Below are positions 15,982-24,745 of a stretch of 64,000 nucleotides of DNA, in pieces. The notes beneath the pieces are model-generated. The model searched no databases. It worked only from the letters and a program-made list of their open reading frames with translations, and was not told where the DNA came from. Where the stretch lies: assembly GCF_000172155.1 (NCBI RefSeq), contig NZ_ABIZ01000001.1, positions 372,001 through 436,000 of the forward strand, given 5' to 3'. Made by a program: the position numbers and the translations under genes. This stretch comes from Verrucomicrobium spinosum DSM 4136 = JCM 18804. Its GTDB lineage: Bacteria; Verrucomicrobiota; Verrucomicrobiia; Verrucomicrobiales; Verrucomicrobiaceae. Each line of letters begins with the position of its first letter. Position 1 is the first letter of the stretch.

Positions 15982-17508
15982 ATGTCAAGACTCCTGCTTC
16001 TGCCGGCCATCGCTATTGCGGCCATGGTGCTGCCCCTGAAGGGCGAGGAAAAAACCGCCGCACCTCCTCCTCCGACCCCCGATGCGGAGAACCGGACCAA
16101 GCCGGGCGAGACGGACCCATTTGAGGCGATCGTTCGCATCGAGGCGTCATTCCTCCAGCCTGACTACCGTATCCCGTGGCAAGGTGGCCGCCCCTCCAGT
16201 GGCAGCGGCACGGGCTGGCTGGTGGGCAAGAACCGCTTTCTCACCAACGCACACGTGGTGAGCAACAGCACCAAGCTCATCATCCGCACGATGAATGATC
16301 CGGAGCCCTTCGAGGCCCGCATCCTCTTCATCGCGCATGATTGTGACCTCGCCATGATCGAGGCGGTGGATCCCAAGCCGTTCGAGCACCTGAAGCCGTT
16401 CCAGATCGACGGCATTCCCAAGCTCAACACCGAGGTGATCGCGGTCGGGTATCCCATCGGCGGTGACCGCGTCAGCGTGACCCGCGGCGTGGTGTCCCGT
16501 ATCGACTTCCAGAGCTATTCCCACAGTGGCATCGACCAGCACCTGGCCATCCAGGTGGATGCCGCCATCAACCCCGGGAACAGCGGCGGTCCCGTCTTGC
16601 AGAATGGCAAGGTCGTCGGCGTGGCCTTCCAGGGTTACAGCGGCTCTGTGGCCCAGAACGTGGGCTACATGATCCCAGTCCCGGTCATCAACCGCTTCCT
16701 CAAGGATGTAGAAGATGGCAGCTATGATCACTACATGGATCTCGCGGTCACGGACTTCCCAGTGGAAAACCCGGCCCAGATCAAGGCCCTTGGTCTTGAG
16801 GACAATGGCATCGGTGTCATGGTCGCCAATGTGGATGGTGCGAGCTGTGCGGCTGGATTGTTGGAGGTGGGCGATGTCATCCTCTCCCTGGACGGCAGCC
16901 CGGTGTACACCAACGGCCTCATCCGTGTGGATGGCGAGCTGGTGAACATGAACGAAGTGGTCGAGCGCAAGTTCGCCGGTGACAAGATCAAGGCCGAGAT
17001 CCTCCGCAAGGGCGAGAAGAAGTCGGTGGAACTGACGCTCAAGCGGTACCTGCCCTACCTCACCCTGGGTGAGCAGTACAACCAACGGCCCAAGTACGTG
17101 ATGTACGCAGGGATGTTGTTCCAGCCCATGAATCGCAACCTCATGGAGGCCCACTCCATCCGCGATCCGCTGGTGAACTACGTCTTCGACAACTACATGA
17201 CGAAGGAGATCTTCAAGGATCGTCCGGAAGTGGTCATCCTCACCACCATCCTGCCCGATGAAGTGAACAGCTACCTCCAGGGGTATCAGCACAGCATCGT
17301 GGACGAGGTCAATGGCGTGAAGATCAAGACCATGAAGGACCTGGCCGAGGCGCTCAAGAAGAAGGAAGGCGACGGCAAGTTCGTGGTCATCAAGCTTCTG
17401 GAGAAGAACCGTCCGCTCGTGCTCAAGCGCGAACTGGCGGATGCCGCGCATCCAGTGATCATGCAGAAGTATGACGTGAGCGAGGAGAGCTACCTGGGCG
17501 ACGAATAA
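15982..17508 (+). CDS. Deg-type serine protease with PDZ domains
   Basis: A 508-aa exported trypsin-fold protease. A signal peptide covers residues 1-20. The triad is H91 (LTNAHVV), D122 (HDCDLAMIE) and S201 (NPGNSGGPV), with the oxyanion glycines intact. A PDZ domain follows (~285-375), and the last ~120 residues resemble the second, degenerate PDZ of plant/bacterial Deg9-like proteins (VILTTILPDEVNSYLQGYQ...VDEVNGVKIKTMKDL). Such enzymes degrade or refold misfolded envelope proteins. The start at 15982 gives the signal peptide; the longer frame adds 45 basic residues. The next gene is a paralogue with a broken active site, suggesting the two form a mixed complex. Confidence 0.92.
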   Translation: MSRLLLLPAIAIAAMVLPLKGEEKTAAPPPPTPDAENRTKPGETDPFEAIVRIEASFLQPDYRIPWQGGRPSSGSGTGWLVGKNRFLTNAHVVSNSTKLIIRTMNDPEPFEARILFIAHDCDLAMIEAVDPKPFEHLKPFQIDGIPKLNTEVIAVGYPIGGDRVSVTRGVVSRIDFQSYSHSGIDQHLAIQVDAAINPGNSGGPVLQNGKVVGVAFQGYSGSVAQNVGYMIPVPVINRFLKDVEDGSYDHYMDLAVTDFPVENPAQIKALGLEDNGIGVMVANVDGASCAAGLLEVGDVILSLDGSPVYTNGLIRVDGELVNMNEVVERKFAGDKIKAEILRKGEKKSVELTLKRYLPYLTLGEQYNQRPKYVMYAGMLFQPMNRNLMEAHSIRDPLVNYVFDNYMTKEIFKDRPEVVILTTILPDEVNSYLQGYQHSIVDEVNGVKIKTMKDLAEALKKKEGDGKFVVIKLLEKNRPLVLKRELADAAHPVIMQKYDVSEESYLGDE

Positions 17509-17576
17509 GCCTGGCTTTGTTTCCTCGATTCCCCGCTGCCCTTCTTTCTGACAGACCTTTTTCCTCAGAATCCATC

Positions 17577-19178
17577 ATGAATCTTTTTCGCGCTACACTC
17601 ACCTTTACCTCGCTGTCGCTCACGCTGCTGACCAGCGGCGTCTGCCTGGCCCAGGCCGGCCCGGGGGACATGCCCAAGGCCGGCGGTGCTGGCGGCGGTG
17701 CTCCCGCTGCGGCAGAGGAGGCTCCGGTCGCCCCTGCTGGTGGGCCCGCTCCCATCATCGAGGCTGCCGGCAAGAACACCGCCCTCGTGAAGGTGAACGT
17801 CACCTTCCAGCCCTGGAACTACCGCATCCCGTGGCAAAAGTCCTCGCCTGGTGCCCGTCGTGGCCTGGGCGTGCTGCTGGACGGCAATCGCATCCTCGTC
17901 ACCGGCCAGATCGTGGCCGATGCCACCTACATCGAGCTGGAACAGGCCGACACCGGCCGGAAGATTCCCGCCAAGGTGAAGGCTGTGGACTACGAGGCCA
18001 ACCTTGCACTCCTCGAACCCGCCACCGCCGTGAAGGACTTCTTTGAAGACCTCACTCCGCTGAAGGTGGACACGGATTCCCGGGTGGGCGACAAGCTTCA
18101 GACTTGGCAACTCGGCCGGGTGGGGGACCTCATCGTCACCCCGCTGGAGATCAACAAGGTGCTCACCTCCCTCTACAATGTGGAGGGCAGCATGTTCCTT
18201 GTGTACGAGACCATCGGCATCATCCGCAGTGAGGCCAACAGCTTCACCCTTCCGGTCATCCGGGACGGCAAGCTCGCCGGCCTGTTGCTGCGTTATGATT
18301 CCAAGAACCAGACGGCCACGATCCTGCCCGGACCCATCATCCAGCATTTCCTGAAGGACAACGCGGATGGCCAGTACGAAGGGTTTCCCAGCTTGGGAGT
18401 GGAGTTCCAGATCACGTTGGACGACCAGTTCCGCGAGTACCTGGGGCTCAAGAAAGACCAGCAGGGCGTGTATGTCAGCGGTGTGAGCAAGGGCGGCTCT
18501 GCGGAGAAGATCGGCCTCAAAGAAGAGGACATCATCCTGGAGATGAACGGCTTCAAGGTGGACTCCCGTGGCGACTACAAGGATCCCAAGTACGGCACCC
18601 TGAACATGAGTCACATCGTGCGCGGCAGCAGCTATGTGGACGATGAGCTGAAGGTGAAAGTGCTCCGCGAAGGCAAGGAGCAGACTCTGACGGGCAAGCT
18701 CACCCGGAAAAGCCCCAAGGACTTCCTCGTGGCTCCGTATCTGTTCGACCGCGGCACGAACTTCCTCGTCATGGGCGGGCTCATCTTTCAGGAGCTCTCC
18801 ATCCCGTTCCTCCAGAGCTTCGGCAACGACTGGGAAACCAGCGCCCCGCTCCGTCTGGTGCACGTGGCCAAGCACACGGATGACTACGAGAAGGAAGGCA
18901 AGCGCAAGATCGTGATCCTCGCCGCCGCCCTCCCCACCCGCAGCACCCAGGGCTACGAGCGCGTGGGCGGTGCGATTGTGAGTGAGGTGAACGGCCAGCC
19001 CATCAATGACCTGGCGGACCTCGACAAGGTCTTCAAGGAGTCGAAGGAAAGCATCCACACCATCAAGTTGGATGACTTCCCCAAGCTGCTCTATCTCGAT
19101 GCCGTGACTGCCGAGCTGGACAACCAGAAGCTGTTGAATGGTGCTTACCGTTTGGGGTTGCTCAAGCGGATTGAGTAG
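17577..19178 (+). CDS. Catalytically dead Deg-protease paralogue with PDZ domains
   Basis: A 533-aa exported protein with the same layout as the upstream protease: signal peptide (1-26), an Ala/Pro/Gly linker (27-60), trypsin fold (~70-270), PDZ (~285-385) and a terminal PDZ-like domain. Alignment by eye shows the catalytic His replaced by Gln111 (NRILVTGQIV), the Asp by Asn142 (EANLALLE) and GNSGGP by ANSFTLP at 220-226. The fold markers (RIPWQ, NRxL, DGKLAG) are kept, so this is a maintained pseudoprotease rather than a decaying gene. It follows by 68 bp and ends in a strong terminator, so the pair is one operon. Likely roles are regulator, scaffold or substrate adaptor. Confidence 0.88.
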   Translation: MNLFRATLTFTSLSLTLLTSGVCLAQAGPGDMPKAGGAGGGAPAAAEEAPVAPAGGPAPIIEAAGKNTALVKVNVTFQPWNYRIPWQKSSPGARRGLGVLLDGNRILVTGQIVADATYIELEQADTGRKIPAKVKAVDYEANLALLEPATAVKDFFEDLTPLKVDTDSRVGDKLQTWQLGRVGDLIVTPLEINKVLTSLYNVEGSMFLVYETIGIIRSEANSFTLPVIRDGKLAGLLLRYDSKNQTATILPGPIIQHFLKDNADGQYEGFPSLGVEFQITLDDQFREYLGLKKDQQGVYVSGVSKGGSAEKIGLKEEDIILEMNGFKVDSRGDYKDPKYGTLNMSHIVRGSSYVDDELKVKVLREGKEQTLTGKLTRKSPKDFLVAPYLFDRGTNFLVMGGLIFQELSIPFLQSFGNDWETSAPLRLVHVAKHTDDYEKEGKRKIVILAAALPTRSTQGYERVGGAIVSEVNGQPINDLADLDKVFKESKESIHTIKLDDFPKLLYLDAVTAELDNQKLLNGAYRLGLLKRIE

Positions 19179-19222
19179 GTCCGGTTGGCTCCTCGAATTG
19201 GGGAGTTCAGTGAATTGATTGC

Positions 19223-19257
19223 AAGGCGCGTCTGTGAAAGCGGACGCGCCTTTTTTG
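19223..19257 (+). terminator. Intrinsic terminator after the protease pair
   Basis: The stem GGCGCGTC / GACGCGCC is followed by TTTTTT. It starts 45 bp after the stop of the pseudoprotease gene and is among the clearest terminators in the window. Confidence 0.92.
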
Positions 19258-19340
19258 GGTGGGGGAATAGATGAAACAGCTGCGGCGCGGGAGGCTGCAA
19301 CAGCGCGATAGAGCACCTTGTCTACGGATGGGTTTCGCGC

Positions 19341-19456
19341 TGTGATTGAAGTACCGCCTTCAGGCGGCGTATTTGAGAAGCTCTCGCCGAAGATTGATGT
19401 GATAGAGACTTGCGACTGAGCCCACTGAAGGCGGTACTCCAACCCTGGCATGATCG
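19341..19456. repeat. GTTGGAGTACCG paired-hairpin element, copy 1
   Basis: Two outward-facing half-units, each with a short palindrome (CCGCCTTCAGGCGG on the left; TGAAGGCGGTACTCCAACC on the right), flank a ~50-bp core containing GTGATAGAGACTTGCGACTGAG. It is the first of three elements that fill most of the 814-bp gap between the protease pair and the PSD1 cytochrome gene. Confidence 0.85.
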
Positions 19457-19543
19457 TTTGCTCTTTGATTGAGAGCGGCGGGCGCTGCTGGGATTGAATT
19501 CCCAACAGCGTGACTGAGACTTCTATCATTCATTAAATACTCG

Positions 19544-19655
19544 CACCGTGGTTGGAGTTCCGCCTTTAGGCGGGCATTGGAATTGTTGAAGCGAAGCGAC
19601 GTGATGGAGACGCACGACTGAGCCGCGTAAACGCGGAACTCCAACCACGCCACGA
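19544..19655. repeat. GTTGGAGTACCG paired-hairpin element, copy 2
   Basis: Same layout as copy 1, with different palindromes: CCGCCTTTAGGCGG on the left and CCGCGTAAACGCGG on the right. The core is GTGATGGAGACGCACGACTGAG-like and in the same orientation as copy 1. Stem bases differ but still pair, a covariation signature. Confidence 0.85.
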
Positions 19656-19766
19656 GCGCTTTCTCGTGGCGTGGGGACGATGGGCGCTGTTGGCATGTTG
19701 TTGCATGAACCACGAGCTCAAGACTCAACAGGGCGCAGCGCTGCCTATCCTTCATTGAACATCCGC

Positions 19767-19880
19767 AGCGTGGTTGGAGTACCGACTTTAGTCGGCTCAG
19801 TCGCAAATCTCCGTCACGTCAATCTCCGGCGGAAGTTCCCAATACGCCGACTAAAGTCGGTACTCCAACCCTGGCACGGA
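19767..19880. repeat. GTTGGAGTACCG paired-hairpin element, copy 3 (inverted core)
   Basis: The palindromes are CCGACTTTAGTCGG and CCGACTAAAGTCGG. The core (CTCAGTCGCAAATCTCCGTC) is inverted relative to copies 1 and 2. The left flank ACATCCGCAGCGTGGTTGGAG matches that of copy 2, so the repeat extends beyond the hairpins. Half-units recur at 47300-47335, 47827-47871 and 52477-52520. Confidence 0.85.
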
Positions 19881-19992
19881 TACTCTCCGGCAACTCGGTT
19901 GCGCTCACCCCTGCTGGCACTTTTTACCAATCTCGCACCTGTCCCGCGATTGCGTTTCAGAGACCGTCCCTGTCTCCGCCGTTATTGCCTGC

Positions 19993-22900
19993 GTGACATC
20001 GCTTCTGCAACGGCCCTCCGTCCTCGTCCTAAGCTTCCTCAGCGGCGTGGGTCTCTCCGCCGCAGCGACTCCGACCCCGGTGGACTTCATCCGCGACATC
20101 CGGCCGATCCTGGAAAAGCACTGCTACGACTGTCACGGACCGGAGAAACAGAAGAGCGGTTATCGTCTGGACCTGAAGCAGATAGCGCTGCACGAAGGCG
20201 ACAACCACGCACCGAACATCGTGCCGGGTGACAGCGCAGGGAGCCCGCTGTTTCGCTTTATCACGGGGGCGGAGGCCAAGATGTCGATGCCGCCGGTGAA
20301 GTCGTCGGTGCCGAAGTTAACCTCAACAGACCTCGACACGCTCAAACGCTGGATCGATGAAGGCGCGAAGTGGCCAGAGGGAGTGGATGTGGCCAAAACG
20401 GAAAACCGCATGGACTGGTGGGCCTTCAAGCCGTTGCAACAGCCCACGGCCGTGGATCTCTCCGCCACCAGCGATACGCTGGACACGTTCATCGATCGGG
20501 CTCTCTCCGCTAAAGGCCTCTCCCAGGCTCCCTTGGCAGACCGGCGCACCTTGATCCGGCGTCTGTCCTTCGATCTCACCGGGCTGCCGCCTTCACCTGA
20601 AGAGGTGACCGCCTTCCTCCAGGATCCGGACCCTGATGCCCGCGCCTACGAGCATCTGGTGGACCGTCTGCTGGCCTCGCCCCGCTACGGCGAACGCTGG
20701 GCGCGGCACTGGCTGGACGTGGCGCACTACGGGGAGACGCACGGGTACGACAAGGACAAGCCTCGCAACAACGCGTGGCCGTACCGCGACTACGTGATCC
20801 GCTCCTTCAACGAGGACAAGCCGTACGCACGGTTCGCGGAAGAACAGATCGCGGGTGACGTCCTGTTTCCTGGCTCTCGCGACGGCATGGAGGCGCTGGG
20901 GTTCATCGCGGCAGGGCCGTGGGATCTCATTGGCCACGCGGAGGTGCCGGAGTCAAAGATCGATGGCAAGATCGCCCGGCACCTGGACCGGGATGACATG
21001 GTGCAGAACACCCTGGGCACCTTCATGAGCCTGACGGTGGGTTGTGCGCAGTGCCACAACCACAAGTTCGATCCCATTACGCAGGAGGACTACTACTCTC
21101 TCCAGGCGGTGTTTGCCGCGCTGGACCGGGCAGACAAGAAATACTACGCGGATCCCGTGCTGACTCAGAAGCGAGCGGAACTGGAGTTCCAACAGCGGCA
21201 GCTGAGCGATCGGCAGAAAAAGCTGGAGAAGAGCCTCCAAGACAAGGCCGGGCCGGAGCTCGCCACACTGGATGCCCGGATCTCCGAGGCACGCAAGGCC
21301 ACCAAGGGGAATGCGAGCCCGAAGTTTGGTTATCACAGCGCGCTGGCAGCATCCCGTGACGAGGTGAAATGGGTGCAGGTGGACCTGGGGCGCTCCACGG
21401 CGGTGGACCGCGTGGTGCTGGCACCTTGCTATGATGACTTCAACGGCATCGGCGCTGGGTTTGGATTCCCGGTGCGGTATCGCGTGGAGATCAGTGATGA
21501 TCCTGCCTTTGCCGCAGGTCAGGTGACGGCGGCGGCGCATCGCGATGCGGAAGATCAGCCGCGTCCTGGAACGGCCTTGCAGACGCTCAAGCTGGAGAGT
21601 GCCAAAGGGCGCTACGTCCGCTTCACCGCCACAAGACTGGCGGAGCGGAAGCAGGACTACATGCTGGCGCTGGCGGAACTCCAGGTGCTGGATGAGCAAG
21701 GAAACAACCTCGCCACTGGGGGGGCGATCACCTCACGGGATGTCATTGAGGCACCGCCGCGCTGGGCCAGGGCGAATCTGATCGACGGCGTCGCCCCGGG
21801 GTTCGAGCCCGGCAACGATCCGCGGCTGCTGGCGGATCTGGAGGCGCAGCGCAAAGCCCTTCTGGCCAAGCATGCCAAGCCGGAGGAACTGAAGGAGCTG
21901 GCAGTGACGCGGGAAAAGGTGGGGGGCATCAACCGGGAACTGGCCGCCATGCCCGCGCCGCAGGTGGTCTATGCCGGGACCGTGCACTACGGGACTGGCA
22001 CGTTTACCGGGACGGGGCCTTCTGGCGGCAAACCCCGGCCCATTGCTCTGCTGAAGCGCGGGGATGTGAAGACACCGGACAAGCTGATGGCACCGGGCGG
22101 CATCGCGGCATTCGATGCTCTGGCGGGCAAGTTCGCCTGTGCCGATGCGGATGACGAAGGAGCCCGGCGGGTGGCTCTGGCGCAATGGATCACGAGCCGG
22201 GACAATGCCCTCTTTTGGCGCAGCATGGTGAACCGGGTCTGGCAGTATCACTTTGGCCGCGGTCTGGTGGATACGCCCAATGACTTCGGTCGCATGGGGG
22301 GCACGCCCAGCCATCCGGAATTGCTGGACTGGCTGGCGCGCACCTTCCGCGATGACTTGAAGGGTTCTGTGAAATCACTTCACAAGCTCATCGTCATGAG
22401 CCGCACCTACCGGCAGCAGAGTGATGCCACGCCGGACGTTGCAGAGCGGGCGACCACGGTGGATGCGGACAACCGGCTGCTCTGGCGGCAGAACCGGCGC
22501 AAGCTGGAGGCGGAGGCAGTGCGGGATGCCATCCTCTCCGTGAGCGGACGGCTGGATCTGACGATGGGCGGACCGTCGTTCCAGGACTTCGTGATCGAGA
22601 AGCCGGAGCACTCGCCGCACTATCAGTATCATCTGCATGATCCCAATGATCCGCGCAGCCATCGGCGCAGCATCTACCGCTTCATCGTGCGCAGCCAGCA
22701 GCAGCCCTTCATGACGGTGCTGGACTGCGCGGATCCCTCCATGCGGGTGGACAAGCGCAACGAGAGTCTTTCTCCGTTGCAGGCGCTGGCCATGCTCAAC
22801 AACGGGCTGACGGTGGCGATGGCGGAGCACTTCGCTGGGCGGGTGACCAGGGAGGCAAAGGACCCTGATCAACAGGTGAGCCGTGCTTTTGTGCTGGCGC

Positions 22901-23019
22901 TGGGTCGCGAACCCACCGGCGAGGAGGTGACGGCACTGGTGTCTCACGCGACTCAACATGGCCTGCCCAACACCTGCCGCCTTATCTTGAACCTGAATGA
23001 GTTCACGTTCGTGGATTGA
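19993..23019 (+). CDS. PSD1/PSCyt1/PSCyt2 planctomycete-type cytochrome protein
   Basis: A 1008-aa exported protein with a GTG start. Order of parts: signal peptide (1-25), PSCyt1 haem site CYDCH (C44, C47, H48), DUF1549/PSCyt2 (~150-380) with CAQCHNHKFDP (C351, C354, H355), a coiled stretch (residues ~395-430), a discoidin-like insert (~440-580), then DUF1553/PSD1 (~690-1000) with FGRMGGTPSHPELLDWLA. Proteins of this family are coupled to DUF1501 partners, as here 18 bp downstream. They are thought to act in periplasmic polysaccharide metabolism and electron transfer, but the biochemistry is unproven. Both haem motifs are intact. Confidence 0.92.
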   Translation: MTSLLQRPSVLVLSFLSGVGLSAAATPTPVDFIRDIRPILEKHCYDCHGPEKQKSGYRLDLKQIALHEGDNHAPNIVPGDSAGSPLFRFITGAEAKMSMPPVKSSVPKLTSTDLDTLKRWIDEGAKWPEGVDVAKTENRMDWWAFKPLQQPTAVDLSATSDTLDTFIDRALSAKGLSQAPLADRRTLIRRLSFDLTGLPPSPEEVTAFLQDPDPDARAYEHLVDRLLASPRYGERWARHWLDVAHYGETHGYDKDKPRNNAWPYRDYVIRSFNEDKPYARFAEEQIAGDVLFPGSRDGMEALGFIAAGPWDLIGHAEVPESKIDGKIARHLDRDDMVQNTLGTFMSLTVGCAQCHNHKFDPITQEDYYSLQAVFAALDRADKKYYADPVLTQKRAELEFQQRQLSDRQKKLEKSLQDKAGPELATLDARISEARKATKGNASPKFGYHSALAASRDEVKWVQVDLGRSTAVDRVVLAPCYDDFNGIGAGFGFPVRYRVEISDDPAFAAGQVTAAAHRDAEDQPRPGTALQTLKLESAKGRYVRFTATRLAERKQDYMLALAELQVLDEQGNNLATGGAITSRDVIEAPPRWARANLIDGVAPGFEPGNDPRLLADLEAQRKALLAKHAKPEELKELAVTREKVGGINRELAAMPAPQVVYAGTVHYGTGTFTGTGPSGGKPRPIALLKRGDVKTPDKLMAPGGIAAFDALAGKFACADADDEGARRVALAQWITSRDNALFWRSMVNRVWQYHFGRGLVDTPNDFGRMGGTPSHPELLDWLARTFRDDLKGSVKSLHKLIVMSRTYRQQSDATPDVAERATTVDADNRLLWRQNRRKLEAEAVRDAILSVSGRLDLTMGGPSFQDFVIEKPEHSPHYQYHLHDPNDPRSHRRSIYRFIVRSQQQPFMTVLDCADPSMRVDKRNESLSPLQALAMLNNGLTVAMAEHFAGRVTREAKDPDQQVSRAFVLALGREPTGEEVTALVSHATQHGLPNTCRLILNLNEFTFVD

Positions 23020-23037
23020 TCCCTTTATGCAACGCCC

Positions 23038-24522
23038 ATGAAGAAGCCATCGATGTTATCACCAAGAACTCTGAGCCGCCGGGATCTGCTGGCGGCCAGT
23101 GGGCAGGGGTTCGGTCTGCTGGCGCTGGGATCGCTCCTGCAGAGTGAGTCGCTTCACGCAAAAGCGTCGGCAGAAGGGCGGGCACCCATGCGTGCCCCGC
23201 GGGCGAAGCGGGTGGTGCAGCTCTTCATGGCGGGGGCCGCGAGCCACATCGATCTTTTTGACTACAAGCCCGCGCTCATCAAGCACCACGGCGAAGCCTC
23301 GGACTTTGGCGAGCCGGTGGAGGCGTTTCAAAATGGTCTGGGTCCCTGGAAGAAGCCGGTGTGGGACTTCAAGCCCTACGGCGGAAGCGGCAAGATGCTG
23401 AGTGAGGCGGTGGCCCCGCTGGGGGCCTGCGTGGATGACATGGCGTTTGTGCACAATCTGGTGGGCAAGACAGGGGTGCACTCGCAGGGCACACTGCTCC
23501 AGGCCACGGGATTCAACCTGCCGGGATTTCCCGGCATGGGCTCGTGGGTGAGTTACGGACTGGGATCGCTTAGCGAGAACCTGCCCTCCTTTGTGGTGCT
23601 GCCGGATCATCGCGGGTTCGCTTCCAACGGGCCCAAGAACTGGGATGCGGCGTTCCTTCCTTCCCAGCATGCGGGCACCATCATCTATCCCGGTGCCGAG
23701 GTGCCCATTGCGGATCTCTATCCGCACAAGTCGGGAACTTATGTCAGCGCCCGGTCCGAGGTGGCGGGGCAGGATCTGTTAAGCCGCTTGAACCGTCAGC
23801 ATGCGGCGCTGCATGGTGGGGACCCGCGTCTGGACTCCCGCATCCGCAGCTATGAACTGGCGGCGAAGATGCAACTGGCCGCCCCTGAGGCGCTCGATAT
23901 CTCGGGCGAGCCTACGCGGATCAAGGAAATGTACGGCATCCAGGAGCATCGCAAGGTGTGGCCCACGGAGATCAATCCTGCCGAGGAGGCCGACTGCATG
24001 GGGCGCAAGTGTCTCACGGCGCGTCGCCTGCTGGAGCGCGGCGTCCGTTTTGTGCAGATCTGGAGCGGCAACGACAATGGCTTTCCACGACGCAACTGGG
24101 ACAGCCATGAAGACGTCGAGCGGGATCATGGGCCGCTGGCTTGGGGCATGGCCAAGGCGGTGAGCGCCCTCATCCTGGATCTCAAACAACGTGGCCTGCT
24201 GGAGGATACACTGATCCTCTGGACCACCGAGTTTGGCCGTATGCCCTCCACGCAAGGCGGCTCAGGGCGGGATCACAATCCGTACTGTTTCACCAACTGG
24301 CTCTGCGGTGGCGGCATTCAGGGCGGCGTGACCTATGGCGAAAGCGATCAATGGGGCTACAAGCCGCTGGACCGGGATCACCCCACGCAGGTGTATGACA
24401 TCCACGCCACCATGCTGCACCTGCTGGGCATCGATCACGAAAGACTGACCGTCCGCCACAACGGCATCGACCGCCGTCTGACCGACGTGCACGGCCATGT
24501 GATCAAGGAAATACTGGGGTGA
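23038..24522 (+). CDS. DUF1501 family Tat-exported protein
   Basis: A 494-aa protein with a twin-arginine signal (LSRRDLLAASGQGFGLLALG, RR at residues 14-15). The body is the DUF1501 fold, a sulfatase/alkaline-phosphatase-like superfamily member: VVQLFMAGAASHIDLFDYKP near the start, GKTGVHSQGTLLQATG, and WTTEFGRMPSTQGGSGRDHNP near the end, which supplies probable metal ligands. It follows the PSD1 gene by 18 bp and is clearly its operon partner. Tat export suggests the protein folds with a cofactor or metal before leaving the cytoplasm. Substrate unknown. Confidence 0.93.
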   Translation: MKKPSMLSPRTLSRRDLLAASGQGFGLLALGSLLQSESLHAKASAEGRAPMRAPRAKRVVQLFMAGAASHIDLFDYKPALIKHHGEASDFGEPVEAFQNGLGPWKKPVWDFKPYGGSGKMLSEAVAPLGACVDDMAFVHNLVGKTGVHSQGTLLQATGFNLPGFPGMGSWVSYGLGSLSENLPSFVVLPDHRGFASNGPKNWDAAFLPSQHAGTIIYPGAEVPIADLYPHKSGTYVSARSEVAGQDLLSRLNRQHAALHGGDPRLDSRIRSYELAAKMQLAAPEALDISGEPTRIKEMYGIQEHRKVWPTEINPAEEADCMGRKCLTARRLLERGVRFVQIWSGNDNGFPRRNWDSHEDVERDHGPLAWGMAKAVSALILDLKQRGLLEDTLILWTTEFGRMPSTQGGSGRDHNPYCFTNWLCGGGIQGGVTYGESDQWGYKPLDRDHPTQVYDIHATMLHLLGIDHERLTVRHNGIDRRLTDVHGHVIKEILG

Positions 24523-24540
24523 GGGAGGACGGCTTATTTA

Positions 24541-24721
24541 AACCACAGAGGCACAGAGAACACAGAGGGAATGCAACTGAGGTTTAGACAGAATTAACAG
24601 AATTAACGGAATTAGGGTTCAGCTTCTGATTGGCGGAGCTGAACTCAAAAACCAATTTTGTAAATTTTGTTAATTCTGTCTAAAAAATCATTCCCTCTGT
24701 GTTCTCTGTGCCTCTGTGGTT
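24541..24721. repeat. Large nested inverted repeat between convergent genes
   Basis: Outer arms of 33 bp are perfect complements (24541-24573 with 24689-24721), built from the CACAGAGGCACAGAGAACAC-type sequence. A middle pair (TTAGACAGAATTAAC / GTTAATTCTGTCTAA) and an inner hairpin (GTTCAGCT / AGCTGAAC) nest inside. The element lies between the ends of the DUF1501 and accD genes, where it could stop transcription from both sides. A similar element without a convergent gene pair is at 52614-52777. Confidence 0.9.
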
Positions 24722-24745
24722 AAACAGAATGGCCCTCTTGCCCGC

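Noticed and set aside
17577-19178. Second Deg gene as an ordinary active protease
   Set aside because: His, Asp and the GNSGG motif are replaced, so activity by the normal mechanism is not expected.
17565-19529. 654-codon minus-strand frame across the pseudoprotease gene and into the repeats
   Set aside because: Antisense to a gene with clear homology to its neighbour. The frame is a shadow of codon bias.
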